Positions 47,141 through 58,809 of a stretch of DNA of 64,000 nt are shown piece after piece. Position numbers and translations under genes: made by a program. The stretch is from CAWBOY01 sp963790585 (GTDB lineage Bacteria; Planctomycetota; Planctomycetia; Gemmatales; Gemmataceae), in NCBI GenBank assembly GCA_963790585.1, contig CAWBOY010000004.1, positions 868,001-932,000 on the forward strand, written 5' to 3'. Below the pieces are notes generated by a model that saw nothing but the letters and a program-made list of their open reading frames with translations, ran no database searches and was not told the DNA's origin. How positions within the stretch are numbered: the first letter of the stretch is position 1; every line of letters starts with the position of its first letter.

Positions 47141-50100
47141 ATGAAACTCTCCGACCTCAAACCTGGCCTCGCTCTCGTCGGCCTCGAACGTGACCTCGTT
47201 TGCTCGGTGGTGGCCGTCAACATCATCGCCGACGGAGCGGTTCAAGTCTTCTACAAGCTCCCGGACGGAGGTCTTAAGGAACGGCTGCTCGGCACTGCCG
47301 ATGAAGCGACGATTGCGCCCGCGACAACAACCCGTCCTTGGGCATTCGACGGAGACCCGGCGGCGTTCCAACTCGCGTGCGAAGCAAAACGAATCGACCT
47401 GGCTTTCCTGTTCGACCCGATGATGGCCGTCCACACGTCGAACGTGGACCCCCTTCCGCACCAAATCACCGCCGTTTACGAGTCGATGCTGCCCCGACAG
47501 CCCCTTCGGTACGTTCTGGCCGACGACCCTGGGGCCGGAAAGACCATCATGGCGGGACTATACATCCGCGAGCTCGTCATGCGGGCGGACGCCCGGCGAA
47601 TTCTGATTGTTGCTCCGGGTAGTCTCGTGGAGCAGTGGCGGGATGAATTGTTCGAGAAGTTCGGCCTTGAATTCCGGATATTCTCGTCCGCGCTTGAGGA
47701 AGCCACCCCGAGCGGGAACCCGTTCGATGACCACCAGCAGCTGATCGTTCGGCTCGACCAGATGTCCCGAAACCTGGACTTGCAAGCGAAGCTCTGCGCG
47801 GCGGGATGGGACCTCGTCGTCTTCGATGAGGCCCACAAGCTCGCGGCCCACTATTACGGACGGGAAGTGAAGGAGACCGGTCGGTTCAAGTTTGCCAAGG
47901 AACTTGGCAAAGACACTCGGCACCTTCTCCTGATGACCGCCACCCCACACAACGGGAAGGAAGAGGACTTCCAGCTTTTCTTGTCACTACTCGACTCGGA
48001 CCGCTTTTACGGCAAGTTCCGGGATGGCGTTCACAAGGTCGATGTCTCAGATCTGATGCGACGGATGGTGAAGGAGGAACTGGTCAAATTCGACGGTACC
48101 CCCCTGTTCCCCGAGCGGAAAGCGTACACCGTCAACTACAAACTTTCGGATGCCGAGGCCGCGCTCTACGAGGCCGTAACGGAATACGTCCGTGACGAAA
48201 TGGGAAAGGCTGACCTCCTCGCCGGTTCTCGGAAGGGGTCGGTAGGCTTCGCGCTGACCACTTTGCAACGGCGGCTCGCGTCCAGTCCCGAAGCCATCTA
48301 CCAGTCACTCAAGCGACGTAAGGAACGCCTCTCGGAACGGCTCCGGGCCGAGAAGCTCGGGGACCGTGGCAAGCAGTTATTTGCCGAAACCGTGGACGAC
48401 ATCCCCGAGGACGAAGACGACCTGAACGCGGACGAGCAAGAGACGCTCGAAGAGAACCTCGTTGACCAAGCGACGGCGGCGAAGACGATTGTCGAACTCG
48501 AAGCCGAAATCGTCATCCTGGCCAACCTCGAAAAACAGGCGAAGGCCGTTGTCGCTTCGGGCCACGACCGGAAATGGGAGGAACTTTCGAGGCTGCTACA
48601 GAACAACCCTGAGATGCACGACCAGTCGGGACGACAGCGGAAAATTATCCTGTTCTCCGAACACCGCGACACGCTGAACTACCTGCACGACAAGATTGCG
48701 GGCGTCCTGGGAACCCCGGATGCCATCGTCGCCATCCACGGGGGGACGAGCCGCGACGAGCGGCGGAAGGCTCAAGCCCTTTTCCGTTCGGACCCCGATG
48801 TCCGGGTTCTCATCGCCACGGACGCGGCGGGCGAAGGTGTGAACCTCCAATGCGCTCACCTGATGGTGAACTACGATTTGCCCTGGAACCCGAACCGGCT
48901 CGAACAACGCTTCGGGCGGATTCACCGGATTGGGCAAACGGAAGTTTGTCACCTCTGGAACCTCGTCGCCAAGGAGACCCGCGAAGGCGACGTATACCAC
49001 CGGCTCCTCGAGAAGCTCCAAATCGAGAGCGAGGCATTAAAGGGACGCGTGTTCGATATCTTGGGCGACGTGTTCGAGGAAACGAGCCTTCGCGACCTCC
49101 TAATTCAAGCTATCTGTTACGGCGACAAACCCGAGGTTCGGGCCAGGCTTAGCAGGCGAATCGACCACGCCTTTGACCACGAGCACTTGAATACGGTGCT
49201 CAACCGGAATGCCCTAGCCCAAGAAACGATGTCGGCGGACCGACTCTTCAAGGTGAAAGAGGAGATGGAACGGGCCGAAGCCCGGCGTCTTCAACCCTTC
49301 TTCGTCCGGTCTTTCTTCCTGAAGGCTTTCGACCAAGTCGGCGGCACGATTCACCGGCGGGAGTCGGAGCGGTATGAAATCACTCACGTCCCGGCACCGG
49401 TCCGGGAGCGGGACCGGCGGCTCACGGGACGGAACCGGCGAGAGCAAGAACCCATCCTCAAACGGTACGACCGAATCGAGTTCACTCGCGAAGCCATTCA
49501 GCCGAACGACAAGCCCGGACTCGCTCGGGCGGCATTCATGCACCCCGGTCATCCGCTGATGTTGTCGCTGACGGACATGATTCTGGAACAGAACGCGAAC
49601 CTGCTCCGGCAGGGGGCCGTTCTGGTGGACCCGGCGGATGAGACGGAACGTCCCTGGTTGCTCTTCCTGCTCACGCATGAAGTGAAGTCCGGGGACGGGG
49701 CGACTCTCTCGAAGCGGATGCAATTCATCCGAGTGAACCCGGACGACTCTGCGTCGTTCGCGGGGTGGGCACCTCACCTCGACCTCGAACCCCTGGCAGC
49801 GGCGGACCGACCGTTTCTCAAAGAACTTCTCTCAGCGTCGTGGATTCGGACGGACCAAGAACAGAAGGCGATTGCCCTCGCGGCGGGTTCCCTCGTCCCG
49901 GAGCACTTCAAAGAAGTGGCGGAACGACGGATTGAGCATGTCGATAAGACGCTCGCGGCGGTCCACGAACGGCTCACGAAGGAAATTGCTTTCCAAACAG
50001 ACCGAGAAATCAAACTCAAGGATGACCTCAGTGCTGGGAAGGACGTGCGGCTCAACTTGGACAACGTGAAGAAGCTGCTCGAAGAGTTGCAAAGCCGTCT

Positions 50101-50629
50101 CGAAGGCCGGAAGAAAGAACTCCAAGCGATGCGTCAGGTGACGAACGGCACGCCGGTCATCCTCGGCGGGGCGCTGGTTGTCCCAGCGGGCCTGCTCCGG
50201 AAAGTTCGCGGGGATGGTCCGGCTCTGACCGCTGCGGACGCGGCAGCCCGGAAGAAAATCGAGATGCTGGCGATGCGTGCGGTCATCAAGGCTGAGGAAG
50301 CAAAGAGCCATCGTGTGGAAGATGTCTCGGCCCAGAAGTGCGGCTGGGACGTGTCGAGCTACCCGCCGAACAGCACCGTCCCGAAGCACATCGAGGTGAA
50401 GGGTCGGGTGAAAGGGGAGGACACCATCACCGTCACGCGAAACGAAATTCTCTACGCTTTCAATCAGGACGACAAGTTCGTGCTTGCCATCGTGTTCATC
50501 AATCCAGACGATTCGGTTGAGGGGCCGTATTACGTCAGCAAGCCGTTTCAGCGCGAACCTGATTGGGGCGCGGCCAGCGTGAACTATTACATTGATGAAC
50601 TGCTGCGACGTGGCGCCCCACGAGGATAA
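47141..50629 (+). CDS. SNF2/DEAH-type helicase with C-terminal DUF3883, defence operon
   Basis: 1162 residues from ATG 47141. Walker A (DDPGAGKT, about 128-135), DEAH (229-232), LMTATPHNGKEEDF and RFGRIHRIGQ mark a superfamily 2 helicase with both RecA-like lobes. A Glu/Lys-rich coiled-coil region follows the first lobe (about 380-500). The C-terminal 100 residues (KHIEVKGRVKGEDTITVTRN) are DUF3883, a nuclease-like fold. It is the first gene of the defence operon and ends five bases before the ATPase gene. Intact. Confidence 0.85.
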   Translation: MKLSDLKPGLALVGLERDLVCSVVAVNIIADGAVQVFYKLPDGGLKERLLGTADEATIAPATTTRPWAFDGDPAAFQLACEAKRIDLAFLFDPMMAVHTSNVDPLPHQITAVYESMLPRQPLRYVLADDPGAGKTIMAGLYIRELVMRADARRILIVAPGSLVEQWRDELFEKFGLEFRIFSSALEEATPSGNPFDDHQQLIVRLDQMSRNLDLQAKLCAAGWDLVVFDEAHKLAAHYYGREVKETGRFKFAKELGKDTRHLLLMTATPHNGKEEDFQLFLSLLDSDRFYGKFRDGVHKVDVSDLMRRMVKEELVKFDGTPLFPERKAYTVNYKLSDAEAALYEAVTEYVRDEMGKADLLAGSRKGSVGFALTTLQRRLASSPEAIYQSLKRRKERLSERLRAEKLGDRGKQLFAETVDDIPEDEDDLNADEQETLEENLVDQATAAKTIVELEAEIVILANLEKQAKAVVASGHDRKWEELSRLLQNNPEMHDQSGRQRKIILFSEHRDTLNYLHDKIAGVLGTPDAIVAIHGGTSRDERRKAQALFRSDPDVRVLIATDAAGEGVNLQCAHLMVNYDLPWNPNRLEQRFGRIHRIGQTEVCHLWNLVAKETREGDVYHRLLEKLQIESEALKGRVFDILGDVFEETSLRDLLIQAICYGDKPEVRARLSRRIDHAFDHEHLNTVLNRNALAQETMSADRLFKVKEEMERAEARRLQPFFVRSFFLKAFDQVGGTIHRRESERYEITHVPAPVRERDRRLTGRNRREQEPILKRYDRIEFTREAIQPNDKPGLARAAFMHPGHPLMLSLTDMILEQNANLLRQGAVLVDPADETERPWLLFLLTHEVKSGDGATLSKRMQFIRVNPDDSASFAGWAPHLDLEPLAAADRPFLKELLSASWIRTDQEQKAIALAAGSLVPEHFKEVAERRIEHVDKTLAAVHERLTKEIAFQTDREIKLKDDLSAGKDVRLNLDNVKKLLEELQSRLEGRKKELQAMRQVTNGTPVILGGALVVPAGLLRKVRGDGPALTAADAAARKKIEMLAMRAVIKAEEAKSHRVEDVSAQKCGWDVSSYPPNSTVPKHIEVKGRVKGEDTITVTRNEILYAFNQDDKFVLAIVFINPDDSVEGPYYVSKPFQREPDWGAASVNYYIDELLRRGAPRG

Positions 50630-50634
50630 ACCCG

Positions 50635-52014
50635 ATGACCTTTCGCCTTGATCTTTTGCATCTGCGCAACTTCCGCGGCTTCGGGGAGTGTTTTGTTGCG
50701 TTCCATCCACAACTAACTGTTCTGGTTGGCGACAACGGGTTAGGCAAGACCACTTTGCTTGAAGCTGCAGTTCTCGCGTTGGGAGAGTTTGTGGATGCCC
50801 TGACCGGCCACCGGCAGTCAGACCGGATTTGCCGCTCGGATGTGCGAGTGGTTATGAACTCAAAGCGTAAGCGAGTGCGACAGTTGCCAACCAGTATAGT
50901 CGCAACGGCTAATGCTGCTGGTCAAATGGTCGAGTGGTCAGTTGTGCGCAAGCTCCGCAAGTATATCGTCACGGTAGAGTCACATAGCTTGTCAGAGCTT
51001 CAGGCCGTCACTTCGGACCTGCGCAGACGGTTGGACAACTCGGCAGATACGGATCGGGAGTTCGTTCTTCCCGTTGTGGCCTATTACAAGTCAGCGAGAT
51101 TCTCCGAGAACGACTACTTCGGCGACCGCAAAAAGCGACGGCGGCTCGTCCACCTCGAACACAGACTGAGCGGCTATCGGATTTGTTTCGACCCATTGTC
51201 CGACCCGATCCATTTCAACAAATGGTATCTACAAATGTGGAAAAGCGTCCGGGACGCTTCGGCTTTCGGGGCGCACCATCTCCACTCGCCGCTGCAGCTC
51301 CTTACAGCCGTTCGCGGAGCCGTCGAGGCTGTTATTGCGTCGGTGCGGGAAGGAGCAGTGATCGATTGGGACACAGCTGCTCAGTCCGTTATCGTAGACA
51401 GCCCTGGGCGAGCCCCAATGCCGCTCTCTATGCTGAGCACGGGTATCCGCAATACCATTGCACTTGTGGCTGACTTGGCCCATCGCTGCGCTCGCCTGAA
51501 CCCGGCACTTGGTGGCGACGCTGCTTTGCAAACACCGGGAGTCGTGCTGATCGACGAGGTTGATTTGCACCTCCATCCGGCCTGGCAACAGGAGGTCGTC
51601 GGCCAGTTGCGGGCCGCCTTCCCGAATGTTCAATTCATCCTCACCACACATAGCCCGCAGGTGTTGTCCACAGTCCACGTCGAGTCCATTCGAACGATCA
51701 AGATCCGGGACGGCGTTGGCAGAGTGGTGCCGCCCGCGTTTCAGACTCGCGGAGTTGAAAGCGCGGAGGTGTTGGCCGTCGTGATGGAGGTCGATCCCAT
51801 CCCGCCGGTTCGGGAGGCCAAATGGCTTAGGGAGTACCGCACCTTGCTGCATGAGGGCCTGAACGAAACTCAGGAAGCGGCTACACTATGGGCCGATCTC
51901 ATTCGGCACTTCTCCGAGGACCATCCGGCAATCGTCGATCTCAAAACTCTTCGTCGGTTGCAAGACTTCAAGCGGGCAAACAACCTCATGGAGCAGCAGA
52001 GGGAATCATCATGA
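50635..52014 (+). CDS. PtuA-like AAA ATPase (Septu-type)
   Basis: 459 residues from ATG 50635. Walker A is GDNGLGKTTL and the signature/Walker B region is VVLIDEVDLHLHPAWQQEV with THSPQVLSTVH, the layout of SMC/RecF-like AAA_21 ATPases. Followed at a 4-base overlap by an HNH gene, the pair is typical of Septu PtuA-PtuB. Here it sits inside a methylase-helicase operon instead of standing alone. Confidence 0.75.
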   Translation: MTFRLDLLHLRNFRGFGECFVAFHPQLTVLVGDNGLGKTTLLEAAVLALGEFVDALTGHRQSDRICRSDVRVVMNSKRKRVRQLPTSIVATANAAGQMVEWSVVRKLRKYIVTVESHSLSELQAVTSDLRRRLDNSADTDREFVLPVVAYYKSARFSENDYFGDRKKRRRLVHLEHRLSGYRICFDPLSDPIHFNKWYLQMWKSVRDASAFGAHHLHSPLQLLTAVRGAVEAVIASVREGAVIDWDTAAQSVIVDSPGRAPMPLSMLSTGIRNTIALVADLAHRCARLNPALGGDAALQTPGVVLIDEVDLHLHPAWQQEVVGQLRAAFPNVQFILTTHSPQVLSTVHVESIRTIKIRDGVGRVVPPAFQTRGVESAEVLAVVMEVDPIPPVREAKWLREYRTLLHEGLNETQEAATLWADLIRHFSEDHPAIVDLKTLRRLQDFKRANNLMEQQRESS

Positions 52015-52673
52015 CGCCTTTGGATCGGAATCGAGTGCCGGTACCTTCATGTTTAGCTGCTCCGGAGCCAGGTCAGAAATACGCCAGGCTGACAGCAGCC
52101 GAGAAAGCCGAGATCCGCGCCGCTCTGGTCGAAATGCAGAGGCATCGATGTGCCTACTGTGAGCGACGGACAGCGGACGGTCGAGACAACGGTCACATCG
52201 AACACTTCCGCAAACAAGCCGATAACCCGGCGTTGGAAGTCCACTGGCCGAATTTATTCTGGTCATGCATAGATGAGGGAAGTTGCGGCAAACACAAGGA
52301 CCAATGCGGCCGTCCGGGTGGCGGCACCCCGCAGGCTCGCTTTGACCCCGCTGACCTGATCGACCCTTGCGTGGACGATCCTGATAAGTTCCTGCTTTTT
52401 TTGGACGATGGTTCGGTTCAACCTCGTTCCGGATTGTCCCCAGCCGACGAGCGACGGGCGAGAGAGACTATCCGCGTGTTCCGGCTCGCCACCTCGGCAT
52501 CCCTCCGGAAGATGCGGGAGGACGCGATCCGACCGTACAAAAGGCACATTAACCACATGCTTAGCTTCGGGGCGCTGGAGCTAATCAAGTATATCGACTC
52601 GATCCGCGACGATATCGAATCAATGCCATTCAGTGCTGCCATTCGTCAGTACATTCGGAGGCTGCACAGATGA
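52011..52673 (+). CDS. PtuB-like HNH nuclease (TIGR02646 type)
   Basis: About 220 residues from ATG 52011; the longer frame to 51888 lies in the ATPase gene. The HNH core is RCAYCERR, then HIEHFRKQ and WSCIDEGSCGKHKDQC, with conserved cysteines and histidines. PtuB-type nucleases degrade DNA when licensed by the PtuA ATPase. Its stop overlaps the methyltransferase start. Confidence 0.75.
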   Translation: MTPLDRNRVPVPSCLAAPEPGQKYARLTAAEKAEIRAALVEMQRHRCAYCERRTADGRDNGHIEHFRKQADNPALEVHWPNLFWSCIDEGSCGKHKDQCGRPGGGTPQARFDPADLIDPCVDDPDKFLLFLDDGSVQPRSGLSPADERRARETIRVFRLATSASLRKMREDAIRPYKRHINHMLSFGALELIKYIDSIRDDIESMPFSAAIRQYIRRLHR

Positions 52674-55583
52674 TGCCAACCACTGTGATCTCGCCCAAGA
52701 AGCTGATCGAAGTTGCCTTGCCGCTGGACGCCATTAACGCGGCAGCGGCGCGGGAGAAGTCGATTCGCCACGGGCACCCTTCCACGTTGCACCTGTGGTG
52801 GGCGCGGCGACCGCTGGCGGCGGCGCGGGCCGTCATCTTCGCCCAGCTTGTTAACGATCCAGAAGACCTGTGGCGCTGCCAAAACCCCGGCCAAGAGCCG
52901 AACCAGCAAGTGAAGGGCCACTGGACGAAAGCCCGAGCCAAGCTTTTCAAGATCATTGAAGACCTCGTGCTCTATGAGAACACCACCAACGAATCGGTGT
53001 TGAGGCCAGCCCGCGAAGCCATTCGCCAAAGCTGGCGGGAGTGCTGTGAACTGAATAAGGGCCATCCACAGGCGAAGGATCTCTTCAACCTCGACAAGAT
53101 TCCCGGCCTGCACGACCCGTTCGCCGGTGGCGGGGCGATCCCGCTCGAAGCCCAACGGCTCGGCCTGGTAGCTTACGCCAGCGACCTGAACCCCGTCGCG
53201 GTGCTTATTAACAAGGCGATGATCGAAATTCCGCCAAAATTTGCCGGCAAGCCGCCGGTTCACGCCGAGGCAAGGAATTCGCTCGCCGACTGGAGCGGCG
53301 CGGCCGGACTCGCGGAGGACCTGCGTCATTATGGGGCCTGGATGCGGAATGAAGCCTTCAAACGAATCGGCCACTTCTACCCGCCGGTCAAGATCACGAA
53401 TGCGATGGCAAAGGACCGGGCCGACCTGGAGCAATATGTCGGCGAGGAACTGACAGTAATTGCTTGGCTCTGGGCACGCACAGTCCATAGCCCTAATCCC
53501 GCATTCGCGCACGTCGAGGTGCCGCTCGTCAGCACATTCATCCTCAGCAACAAGGAAGGGAAGGAATCCTACGTCCAGCCCGTGATCGGCAGGGCCGGAT
53601 ACGAATTCACAGTGAAAGTCGGCAAACCGCCCGCCGAGGCGAAGCCAGGAACGACAGCCGGCAAACGCGCTGCATTCCTTTGCCTAATGTCGAAGGTACC
53701 GATGGATTACGACCATATCCGCAAGGAAGGCCGAGCCGGGCGGATGGGCCAAAAGCTGATGGCGATTGTCGCTGAAGGGAAGCGCGGGCGGGTATACCTC
53801 ACGCCGACCGCCGAGCACGAGGCACTTGCGTCCACGGCCAAGCCACCTTGGACGCCGGACCTCAGGCTGCCGGACAACCCGCGGGACTTCAAGACGCCGA
53901 ACTATGGCTTGACGACGTTCGGTGACCTCTTCACCCCTCGGCAGTTGGTGGCGTTAACGACCTTCAGCGATCTGGTCGGTGAGGCTCGCGAATGGATTCG
54001 GCAGGACGCTATCGGGGCTGGCTTCCATGATGACGACTCGGGCCTTGACACCGGTGGCACTGGCGCGAAGGCGTATGCCGAGGCAGTGAGTGTGTATTTG
54101 GGATTCAATATCAGCAAGATGAGTGATCTTAGCAACGCGCTCGTGGACATGGAAACTTGATCGCGGATGTCCTGTGCATCTTTTCGCAAGGCAAGCGATT
54201 CCCATGGTTTGGGATTACCCAGAAGCAAACCCATTCAGCGAGTCATCTGGTTCTTGGGCCAGCGTGTTTTGGCATTTAATGACAAGTACCGACGGCGTCT
54301 GCATGCCGTGCGTCGGAAACGGTCATTCCGCGACACAAGGCGACGCTCAAACAACTGCGATTTCTGACTTCAAGTTCATCTCGACTGATCCACCCTACTA
54401 CGACAACATCGGCTATGCAGACTTGTCGGATTTCTTTTACATCTGGTTACGTCGGTCGCTCAGGTCAGTCTTTCCGAACCTCCTTGCCACGATCTCGGTA
54501 CCGAAGTCGGAAGAACTCGTCGCGACGCCATATCGCCATGGCACAAAGGAGAAAGCCGAGAAGTTCTTCCTCGATGGTATGACGCAAGCGATGCGCAATC
54601 TCGCCGTGCGGTCCCATCCCACGGCACCTGTCACCATCTACTACGCCTTCAAGCAGTCGGAGACAGCAAAGGATGGCACCAACAGCGCCGGATGGGAAAC
54701 ATTTCTTGATGCGGTGCTGAGATCCGGATTGGCGATCACTGGTACATGGCCCATTCGGACTGAAATGGCAGCGCGGCAGATTGCGATGGGCAACAACGCC
54801 CTTGCGTCGTCGATCGTCCTCGTCTGCCGCCCACGGGCAAAGGACGTGGGCACGATCTCACGGCGGCAGTTCGTCCGAATGCTCAATGAGGCGTTGCCAC
54901 TGGCCCTCGACGCCATGACGCGCGAAAGCGAGGGGCTGCATTCGCCGGTGGCGCCGGTGGATCTGTCGCAAGCAATCATCGGCCCCGGCATGGCGATTTT
55001 CAGCCGTTACGATGCCGTGCTCGAAGCCGATGGCAAGGCAATGACCGTCAGTGCCGCCCTGAAGCTCATCAATCGCTTTCTGGCAGAGGGCGACTTCGAC
55101 GCCGACACGCAATTTTGTCTGCACTGGTTCGAACAACATGGATGGGAGACCGGCAAATTCGGCGAGGCCGACACCCTGGCTCGCGCCAAAGGGACGGCCG
55201 TCTCCGGCGTGCAGCAAAGCGGCGTGATCGAATCCGGCGCCGGCAACGTGCGGCTCTTGAAGTGGAAGGAATACCCCGCCGACTGGGACCCAGCAACCGA
55301 CGCACGCCTGCCGATCTGGGAAGCGCTACATCAACTTATCCGCGCCTACAACACGGACGGCGACAGTGGCGCGGCGAAGGTACTCGCCGGGATCGCGGGC
55401 AAAGCGGAAGCTACCCGGCAATTGGCATATCGCCTCTACACACTGAGCGAGCGTGCCGGCCGGGCTGAAGATGCCCGAGCTTACAACGAAGTGGTGACTG
55501 GTTGGAGCGGCATTGAGAGTGCCGCCGTCAAGGTGGCGACGCCACAACAACGCACACTGTTCGATATGGAGGAGGCCCCATGA
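52670..55583 (+). CDS. DUF1156 DNA methyltransferase, frameshifted
   Basis: The N-terminus (LHLWWARRPLAAARAVIFAQ, then LHDPFAGGGAIPLEAQRLGL) is the DUF1156/methyltransferase start with a SAM site. At about 54140 the frame stops (SNALVDMET) but coding continues in another frame (VHLFARQAIPMVWDYPEANP) with the catalytic STDPPYYDN. One extra base explains the break. The full protein is about 970 residues. Such methylases accompany DUF499 proteins and helicases in defence islands. It overlaps both neighbours by four bases. Confidence 0.8.
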
Positions 55584-58407
55584 AGCCATGGCGCGAGATC
55601 GCGATTCCCCATTCCGACGTGCTGAAGGGCACGTTCCTGCAATCCGAATTCGCGGCGGACATTTCCGCTGTACATTCTGGAAACGCACCGGTCGAGTATC
55701 GGGACGCGAGGGCGTTCTTTGAGCGGACCTACATCACGGAAGGAATGCGCCTACTCCTCACACAAGTCGTTCAACGGCTGAGTGGCAAGGGCGGGGAACC
55801 GGTAATCCAACTGCAAACCGCATTCGGCGGCGGCAAGACGCACACGATGCTTGCCGTGCTGCACCTCGCTTCGCGGAAGTGCCCACTGTCGGACTTACAG
55901 GGTATTCCCTCGCTCATCGAGAAGGCTGGGTTGATGGACGTTCCGCAAGCCCGCGTTGCGGTCATCGACGGGAACGCTCACGCGCCGGGCAACCATGGAA
56001 GCACGGTAAGACGACGGTAAAGACCCTGTGGGGCGAACTCGCGTGGCAGCTCGGCCGGACCGAAGGCCTCGCGCTGGTGAGGGAGGCCGATGCGAACGGG
56101 ACGTCGCCGGGCAAGGACATGCTTCGGGAACTGCTCGAAGCCTACTCCCCCTGCATAGTGCTGATGGACGAACTGGTTGCCTACGTCCGCCAATTCGTGG
56201 AAGGCGATCCGCTCTCGGGTGGCAGCTACGACAGCAACCTTTCGTTCCTGCAAGCCCTGACGGAAGCGGCGAAGCAGGTGCCGACGGCCGTCGTCTTGGC
56301 CAGCTTGCCCGAGTCTGAGGTCGAAGCCGGGAGCGCCCGAGGAGTCAGTGCGCTGAAGGCGTTGGAGAAGACGTTCGGGCGGGTGCATGCGCTCTGGAAG
56401 CCGGTTGCCACGGAAGAGGCCTTTGAGATCGTCCGGCGGCGGCTCTTCGAGACCATCAAGGATCTTCCGGCCCGTGACACCGTGTGCCGAGCCTTCGCGG
56501 ACGCCTACGTGTCTGAAGGGGCAAAGCTCCCAAGCGAAACCCAGGAGGGCCGCTACTATGACCGCCTCACACAAGCCTATCCGATTCACCCCGAGGTCTT
56601 CGACCGGCTCTATGAGGACTGGACGACCATCGAAGGATTCCAGCGGACCCGGGGCGTGCTCAAGCTGATGGCGAAGGTCATCTCACGCCTCTGGAAGGCG
56701 GACAACAAGGACTTCCTCATCCTGCCCGGAAGTATTCCACTCGCGGACGGCGATGTTAGGAACGAACTTCTCTATCACCTTTCGCCTGGTTGGGACCCGG
56801 TCATTGAAGGTGACATTGACGGCGATCGGGCCGAAACCACAGAGCTAGAAGGCAAGGAACCTCGGTTCGGACAGGTAAATGCAGCCCGCCGAGTAGCGCG
56901 GACGCTCTTCCTCGGAACCGCTCCTTCGAGCGTGGCGGCTAAGCCTGGGACGCGCGGCCTTGACCGTGGCCGCGTTCTCCTCGGTTGCCTCCAACCGGGT
57001 CAGACAACTGCCGTCTATGCCGACGTGCTTGGGCGACTGGCGGACCGCCTTCATTATCTCAACAGTTCCGGAGACAAGACCGCCGACTCAACGCGGTTCT
57101 GGTTCGACACACGGGCCAACCTTCGGCGGGAGATGGAAGACCGGAAGAACCGCTTCGACCTCAAGACCGACGTACGGAAAAAAATCGAAGAGGTGGTAAA
57201 GAAGCTTTTCGCCAGCGTTTCGCCGTTCGACGGCGTTCACGTCTTCACACCCCACGCGGACGTCCCCGATGATAGTGCCTTGCGGCTCGTCGTGATGGCT
57301 CCGGAGCAAACGTTTCTGAAGGACGACCCACGCACCGTTAACTTGGCGGTTGTCGACTATCTGAAGATGCATGGCAACCAACCTCGACACCGGGCGAACC
57401 GACTTCTCTTTCTGGCGGCGGACAGCACGGTCTTGAGCCGGCTAAGGGACGCAACTCGTGTAGCCCTCGCGTGGGGGAGCATTGTCGAAGACGTGGACGA
57501 AGGGCGTCTGAACATTGACCAGATTCAGCGGAAGCAAGCGGAAAAGGAATCGCAAGCAGCCAACGCGGTCCTTCCGCCGCAAGCCCGCGAGTGCTTCAAG
57601 TGGCTTCTTTGCCCGGTTCAGGATGACCCGACGGCTTCAAAGCCGACCATCGAATCCTTTCCGTTGAACACAACGAGCGGCAGCGCGTCGGGGGAACTAG
57701 AAAGGGTTTGCCGAGAGAACGAACTGGTCATTGACGCATGGTCGCCAATCCACCTGCGGGCAAAGCTGAAAGAACTTTACTGGAAGCCGGGCAAGCCGAC
57801 GATCGGTGCCGTGGCGTTCTGGGATGACTCCACAAAGTACCTCTATCTTCCTCGGCTAAAGTCACGCGAAGTCCTGGCCTCAGTTTTCCGCGCCGGTGCT
57901 GCGAGCAAAGACTTCTTCGGAACGGCCTACGGCCACTCTGACGGTAAGTATGATGGCTTCGCCTTCGGGGACGGGAACATCTCGTTCAACGATACGCTGC
58001 TGCTCATCGAACCCGAAGCAGCCACGCAATATGCCATCGAACAAAAGAAGCTCTCCGTCGTCGTACCTGTCGAATCCGGCGGGCTACCCGCAGAGACATC
58101 TTCAGTCACAGGTGGCCCCGCTGGCGTGATTACACCGGGCAAGGTGCCCATAGGCGGCGATCCTATCACCGCACCGAAGGCGAAGTCGTTCCGTGGAAGT
58201 GTAGAAGTGAGCGCCTCACTCGCGAAGTCAAAGCTCAACACAATCGCCGAGGAAGTAATCAAGCTCCTCGACTCGGACCCGAACGCGACCATTCGCGTGA
58301 CGCTCGAGATCGACGCGGAGTTCCCGCATGGGGCGAGCGACACCATCAAACGAGCGGTGAGTGAGAACGCCACGAACCTCGGATTCAGGGTCAAAGACTG
58401 GGAGTGA
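55580..58407 (+). CDS. DUF499 ATPase, frameshifted
   Basis: MKPWREIAIPHSDVLKGTFL opens the protein and FGGGKTHTML is the P-loop. At about 55988 the frame shifts: DGNAHAPG should continue as QPWKHGKTTVKTLWGELA, needing one base. The rest runs intact to 58407, about 940 residues, with a Walker B-like IVLMDELVAYV. DUF499 proteins are AAA-type ATPases of defence islands, partners of the DUF1156 methylase before it. The last gene of the operon. Confidence 0.8.
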
Positions 58408-58809
58408 CGGACTGCGGATATAGGTTCCGAGGGAACTAACGGGCACAGGGAATAGGTCGCACACCTTCGCGGAGAAGGGCGGCAACTGGTGGGTGTGCGC
58501 AAAGAGTGCAAACATGTGTAAGAACCCAGCGAGGCGAGACTTCTAGATTGGGCTGAACCAGGAAACCATTACGTTGCAGCGGTCCCGTCCCTCAGCTATC
58601 GCCGCGAGATGAGGATCATTTTGGGCTTTTTCGTCGGTGTCGGAGCCCCACCCGGCAACGGCCCTTCAACCAGGAAACTTCAAAAATCCCCGCGAATGTG
58701 CGGCGAAAAGAGGCGGAGCCACCGGGCAAACTTCTGCCGCACTGAACCGGCCGTCGGGTCGACCCACAGGGGAGCCCAGGAGTGCCGGTAGACCCCCTGC
58801 ATTTCGGAC
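58408..58809. other. Convergent intergenic region
   Basis: Lies between the DUF499 stop and the ApeA-like gene stop. No gene, repeat or strong hairpin was recognised; terminators of both convergent transcripts should be here. Confidence 0.4.

Noticed and set aside
46799..47464. Minus-strand frame of 221 codons
   Set aside because: It is largely antisense to the intact helicase gene and has Arg/Gly-rich composition typical of a shadow.
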